From Gnomoniopsis sp. IMI 355080 (lineage: Eukaryota > Ascomycota > Sordariomycetes > Diaporthales > Gnomoniaceae): a stretch of DNA of 64,000 nt. The position numbers were made by a program, and so were the translations under genes. Below are positions 58,470 to 64,000 of the stretch, in pieces. Numbering within the stretch: position 1 is the first letter of the stretch; the number at the start of each line of letters is the position of its first letter. The notes below the pieces were generated by a model that saw nothing but the letters and a program-made list of their open reading frames with translations, did no database searches and was not told where the DNA came from. The stretch lies in the NCBI GenBank assembly GCA_027946555.1, contig JAPEVC010000111.1, positions 54,706-118,705 on the forward strand, given 5' to 3'.

Positions 58470-60040
58470 GAAGAGCACCGTAGACTCAGTTTGAGGAGTA
58501 ATTCAGAGAGAGAGACCAATAGACATCAATGGTATATTGATGTGACTTGGTTGTATGAATAAGTCGTTAGTGTGGAAGAGTAGGTCAAGTAGTTGCCACA
58601 TCAGACACTGCCTGGCAATTGTGAATGTGTAGAACAATACAGCATAGAATGAGGGATCGAGGAGAAGGGCCAGAAGACCATGAAGTAGTAGTTCCCTCCG
58701 GATAATTATGTGAGCTTGGGCTGTTGACATGGAGTTGTGGCCCTCCGCGACAATCGCATCCGTTACGAGCACCATCCATGGTGGGCTACATGTAGGTACT
58801 TTCTACATGGATACCAGCACTTATCAAAGCAGGGTTTCAGCTGCACGAAGTAGCCGGGGAGGGGGGAGGCGAAGTGCTAAGAGATCCGAGGTGTGTGTGG
58901 GCTGCGGGACCAGGAAGATGATGGAGGGCCACAGGGCGTCCTGGGAGCTTGTCCTCACACTCGACCGAGTGGACACCCGTAAAACGCAAAAGGTGGACCA
59001 CTCGGGGTCACTGTGAGTTACCTACATAGTACATGGTGACTGGGGCGGATAACGGAAACCTCACGGGGATGGGGATGCAGTCGAACCCCATTCCACACAC
59101 GGGAGATCCTCGAACCTTGACACATCAATGATGTGCGCATATCGAGAGAGACACAGAGAAGAGAACAGATCCAGGAACATGAAGCAAAAGAGCATTCATC
59201 ATATCGGAGCAAGTGCTTGTTCCTGTCAAAAACCCCTGGGCTGTGCTGGGTACATCCCAAGGAGCAAAGCCCGTCTCTAAAACAGGAAACAAAACTGCCC
59301 GAGCTTGTAGAGAGAGAGGGAGAGCGTATGAAGGGGCAGAAATAGAGTCCATGGATATGCCCCAGGGGTTGGTGGTGTGCAACGTTGTGTCTAGAGTGGC
59401 AGAGTGGCAGTCGACGTGCGGAATTGAAAAAGGAACCCTGAACAACAGTCACCACCTAGTGGTTTAGTGGACGGGCAGGACCAGGATCCCTCGCACAGGG
59501 CCCTCCATGGCCCCAAAAATGACAGGGGCCCGCGGTACGGGATTACTTTGGAGAGAGGGTTGTAGCTTGATTTTAGGTTAGCGGGCGCTGTGCGGGTCGC
59601 AGTTGGTCCTCGGTTGACAGCAGGGGGGGCCCCACGGCTACGGCACCGGTGGGACTCCACAGCGCCTGCAGCGATCTGTTGCATGGGGTCTTTTCACACT
59701 CGCACGAATGAGAAGCCCGCTGAGGGGTTACCTTTGTGGACTTGCAGGGGGGGATTGTGATGGATGGATGGGTGTGGGAAAGAGGAGGAAAAAGGGAACA
59801 CAGGTGGTACATTGCATTACATATACATATGTAAAGTACCTAGGTAGTAGTAGTAATAGGGTGCGCGGTGCTGTCTCGCAGGGCAGGTTTGCGGCAAAAT
59901 CCCTGTTTGCGGGCAATGGGGCACCGCCGCCGACGTGGGAGCGCGGGAGAGGGGCAGCCACCCCCCATGCCCCCGGGACGATGATTGGGGCCTTTGCCGG
60001 GCAAGAACCACAAACAGAACGCTTGGTGTTCGGACGAAAA

Positions 60041-60056
60041 AGAGAGAGAGAGAGAG
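60041..60056. repeat. (AG)n microsatellite
   Basis: Eight AG units inside a longer purine-rich stretch (60033-60096). Confidence 0.9.
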
Positions 60057-63000
60057 TTCATGGGAGAGAGTGAGAGTGTGAGAGAGAAGTGGGGGGGTGT
60101 GTGGCTCTCGCGACTGGTGGGAGGGCGGAGAGATGAGATGACACTTCAACTCTAAATCGTTCCCACAACCGGGATTGCGCCGTCGATAGAACCTGGGAAA
60201 TATCGCGCTGACATTTCGCTCTGTCATTCACATTTCTTTGGGCGGGCAAAGAGGGGATTGGAGGGGGCCTTGTAATGAATGTGATCTCTCGAGCTCTTGT
60301 CGTGGCTTATCACGAGGCTACCATGTATACCAACCAAGTAGCGCGGCTCTGCCAGGGCTTCTGGAAGCGCAGACATGTCTCATTTGGTTTTTGTCTTCTT
60401 CTTTTTGCTGCTGGTCAGCCTAGCAGTCCTAGCAAAAAGAGCCTAGTTAGTAGGCAGCGGTAGGCCGGCTTTTCAAAATAGCCGTAATAGCCCTTTTTAG
60501 CCCGGCCCCAAGCTGCCAAAGACCCCGTGTGAGGCTAACATCCCCTACACATCCCTACATACCTGCGGGATGATATCTTTTGTGTGTCGATGATGCACTA
60601 CTGAAGATAAAATCCACTCCAAATGTGATGGTCAGGCGTGTGACTTGCCTTTTGCCTCTTTGTCCACCGCCCGGTCAAACTCCGCGCAGGCTCCTTGCTG
60701 GATTGTGCATAACTTTGTGTACGAATACTGTATCATTTTACTGCCTGGGACAAGCCTGTGCCTTGTGCCATTCCTACTGTTGGTCCCTCAGTTGAACAAA
60801 GTGCGTGGCATCACTGCACCGGTGCACGATGGCACCCACAATTTCTCCGGACCAATTTATCGCCAGTGTCCCCATCACCGGGCCTCTTTTCCAAAGTTGA
60901 TCAACCAGCCGGCATCTGTGAATGGCGTTTTGTTTGAGTGTCCTAGCATTATCGTATATATTTGCGTGTTCCCGGACAGGAGCTTATTATGCTTATTATC
61001 GGGGTAATAAATTGTTCTTGGCCCGCTTGCTGTGACTTTTAACTTTCCGGTTTCTCGGTGGCGAGCGAATCCTCGGTCAACCCTGCCGACAAAAAGGTTG
61101 TCCATCCAAACCGCCCAGCGTTTGACTACGATGAGGGCTGCTGGGTACTGGCTGAAAGCTTTTTGGTTGACAGCATTCAGCACTGACCCTATGTCGAGCG
61201 TTTTAAAATGAGATTCTGTATGTCATGCATAGTTGATGGATGCCAGCGTTGCTGTTGCTGTTGCTGCCCATTTTTTTTTATGTCGATGTGTATGCGCCAT
61301 GCCATCATTCTAGGGTGATCTAAATCCCATGTATCGTGAACGTGTGGGGGCCCAGGCAATGAGACAATGCTGTGGAGACAGGTAGTCGTCTTGCCCTGTG
61401 CGCGCGCCGCTCTCACCAGGTGGCTCGAGCTTTTGTGTTCACGATGGGGGGATTGCCTTGCTGTGGTGAGGTGCCATTGTGTCGTCGTCCGATGCTCGAT
61501 GTTCATGATAGTCTAAAAGCATCGACGTCGGCCGAATTCTAGATTCCTCGACTGTCCAATGGCAAGCCGTCAGACGGCCAACGTCATGCATGTTTTGGTA
61601 CTATCGGGGGCCCTGACCGAGCGTTTTGGCGATGCGACTGCATCAGACGTACTACAGTAGCCTTGGTCGCGCCCTTTTCTTTATTATTTTTTATCTCTCT
61701 TTCTCTACCGTACGTACAAAGTTTGGTGATTCAGGAACGCAAGCACACGCATTGCAACACACCGTGACCTTTTGTAACTTTGAGTGTGTCTGCAACCATA
61801 TAGTATAACCTTTGCAAAAGAAACAAAGATTCGCAGATTGACAAGCAACCGTTCGAGTGCGTGGCTTCTTCAGAAACCAACCAACCACCCCCCCTCCCTT
61901 TTCGGCATCGGTGAGATGACGAGTAGGTAGTCGACGGCAAAGTGAGCGTGTGGCTGAATTTGGTACCACTTCAGCCAGGGCGAATGAAGGGTTACACAAG
62001 CCCCAGGAGCGCGGCCAAGGCCTTCCATCGGGCTTCGAATGCTTCCATGACCGTTGTAAACGAACCAAAACAAAAAAAAACCTGAGCGCCCCGGCGCCCG
62101 GCTCGCTGCTGCAGGCCCTTGCCTTGCGTTTGACGCCGTCGCGCCGAGGCAAACCACTCACGGCACGGCAAATCACCTTGTTCGTGCAGTGGCTCCATTC
62201 CGCGCCCCCCCTTTTTTTTTTACCCTTTACCCTCTACTCTCTCTCTCGCTGTTTTTCCCACACGGCGGCGCTAAGCCCAAAGGGGTACTGGAGGCCGGCG
62301 CTGCTGCATCCACAAGCTGGGCGGCTGGCGGCTGGAGCCCCGTAGTTTGAGACGCTACGACTGACAGTGCCTCGCTCGGTGGAGATGTGATTAGAGCTTT
62401 GATGTTACGGGCCGGAAGTAAGCGAGGGATACTCTGTCGATCACAGAAGTGAGATCCAAGCTAATCTACTACTTTGAACATGGTACGGACTACTATCTAT
62501 CTTATGTACGTATGTAGAGTATTTTCTTAGCAGTGCATGGACTGGGGTAAGAGGAATGCAATCGTGACGCGTGATCACGATGATGCACATAGCACAACAG
62601 GGCGTTTTGGAAAAAGACAGCACATGCCCTACATCAGCTCCCCAGCCTGGCCCTGCAGTGTGACCGAGATGGCAGGATGGCAGGATGGATGGGCTGCGGG
62701 GACCATGCTCAGTCAGTGTGCCGCATGTCAGCCATGTCGGCCTTGTCTGCTGTGCCCCAGGTGGATACAGAGGATTGCTTTTCCTGGTCCAGATCTGTGT
62801 AACAAGTGTGGCTCTTTTTGCGATTTAGCCTAGGCAAAGTGGAAAAGGGTCACTTACTCGTGCGTATGTTTGATTTCAAAGCGAACAATGATACTATGTA
62901 TACCATTCTATGTACATGGCAGTACGACCTGTTCGTATGAAGCGTGTCAAAAAGACGCAGGGGAGTTGACTTGCTTGTTGAGGCGGAGCTGAAGTGCATA

Positions 63001-64000
63001 ATGGCCCGCGCCGACTCCGACGTGAAGAATAGAAAAGATGTGAGAGCCAATTTCCGTGGTTGCGTCCAGGCTTTTACTGCCACAATATGCACTAGGTATT
63101 ATCATTACATAGTGCTCGGTCAGCGGCCCCTGGTCGTCCTGAATCTGATGATAGGCATTCGGGATTTGGACCCCTTGCAAATCAATTCATCGAACCTCGG
63201 TCGAAGTTTTGGGGCTTAAGAGAACCAAACAGTTCCAGCCAAGAAGCGGGTGACAAGAGTCGAGGCGGTCGAGGTTCGGCCCCCTGGTTGGTGCAAGTGG
63301 CCGTGTGATGATTGTTTGGTCCGGTACAGTAAGTAACTTTGCAGTCCTTAGGGCAGATAACAGACGGCAGATGGCAGATGGCAGAATTCCCCACTTTGCA
63401 GGTGAGGCTTATTGTCCAAGGCTTGACTTCTTGTTCCTAGAGATGTGACGTTGGTGGGCACTCACCAAGAACCAAGAGGTTGTTTATTAGGATTTAGAAT
63501 CTGGATCTCCATCTGGATCCGCTTTGCTGCATCGACATGGGACGGGACGAGTGCACGGGCATCCTAGCGCCACTTGCACCAACCTTAAGATGGCTATTTT
63601 CCAATCCCCATCTTTTCCTCTTGCACAGCTCCATGTCCAAACATCGGAACTGACTGAGGAGCCCTTGTTGCTTTTCTTGATAAAATGTAATCCACTACAG
63701 TCCAGCCTTTTTCTCGTCTTGACTTCAAAACATTCCCTACCCTCTTGGCAGACTGGCCCCCCTCCCCTCCGCCGACCCTAGACCGCCAAGTTTATCCTCC
63801 ATATGGAGTTCGGCGCCGGCCGCTTTTTGCTGGGGTTTGGCAGGAATGTCACATGTCAAGCTTCTCGTACAGTATTAAAAGTACCGTATGGACCTAGAGC
63901 ACAGAGTACAGCCCACCTCGGTGTACCATTACAGTCGAAAACCCCATCATCATCTCATCAGCCCACCATCCCCACCCCCCCATTTCCGCCACACACCGAG

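Larger units (their letters stand above)
58370..64000. other. Long upstream gene-poor region
   Basis: More than 5.6 kb upstream of the Zn(II)2Cys6 gene reaching the window end. Open frames are short (at most about 160 codons) and unconvincing. It has purine tracts, including (AG)n at 60041, poly-C/T runs and scattered CCTAGGTA-like words, but no RNA gene I recognise. It probably includes a long promoter or 5' leader of the regulator gene; a gene with many small exons could be missed. Confidence 0.45.

Noticed and set aside
58990..59025. 5S rRNA-like words (GGTGGACCACTCGGGG)
   Set aside because: Only a short loose similarity; no matching 5' half or internal promoter arrangement.

Overview
The window is a piece of a filamentous ascomycete nuclear genome (Pezizomycotina; spacing, short introns and gene content look most like a Sordariomycete, but the order is not proven). 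Evidence: most genes are split by 45-110 nt introns with GTRNGY donors and YAG acceptors, on both strands; the proteins are typical fungal families (Zn(II)2Cys6 regulator, class C killer-toxin-like chitinase, LysM/CBM18 protein, sedolisin, MFS exporters, ILV3, Kar3-type kinesin). I reconstructed exon joins by hand from splice sites and reading phase. No rRNA, convincing tRNA, CRISPR array or intact transposon was seen.

Layout. 0-5.6 kb: a CENP-S/MHF1 histone-fold gene and a Pga2-like ER membrane protein gene share a divergent promoter; a 921-aa serine/arginine-rich protein with a C-terminal triplicated cysteine module follows. 5.6-10.7 kb is gene-poor. 10.7-26.8 kb is the most accessory-looking part: a metallo-beta-lactamase-fold hydrolase, a ~1720-residue CBM18-GH18 chitinase in 18 or 19 exons, a divergent LysM/CBM18 gene sharing a 976-bp promoter that carries a ~146-bp tandem repeat, a lineage-type 454-aa orphan, and a small secreted four-cysteine protein. 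28-51 kb is housekeeping-like: a 621-aa membrane protein, dihydroxy-acid dehydratase (with a Gcn4/CPC1 site upstream), a Loa1/Vps66-like acyltransferase with a GC-AG intron, a kinesin-14, a secreted sedolisin protease, a vacuolar-type MFS transporter, a Gly-rich small membrane protein, an epoxide hydrolase and a DHA1-type MFS transporter. 51.4-64 kb holds one Zn(II)2Cys6 regulator between a 4.3-kb and a >5.6-kb stretch without recognisable genes, rich in microsatellites and containing a cluster of heat-shock-element-like palindromes.

How genes may work together. The chitinase and LysM protein form a recognisable pair: in other ascomycetes class C chitinases are commonly neighbours of LysM proteins, and the set resembles in domain logic the chitin-binding/chitinase subunit of yeast killer toxins. 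The chitinase would open or bind chitin of another organism or of the producer's own wall, and the LysM protein would bind the chitin or its oligomers. The remaining genes are mostly independent cell functions: branched-chain amino acid synthesis (ILV3), lipid acylation, spindle/microtubule motor, secretion, proteolysis and transport.
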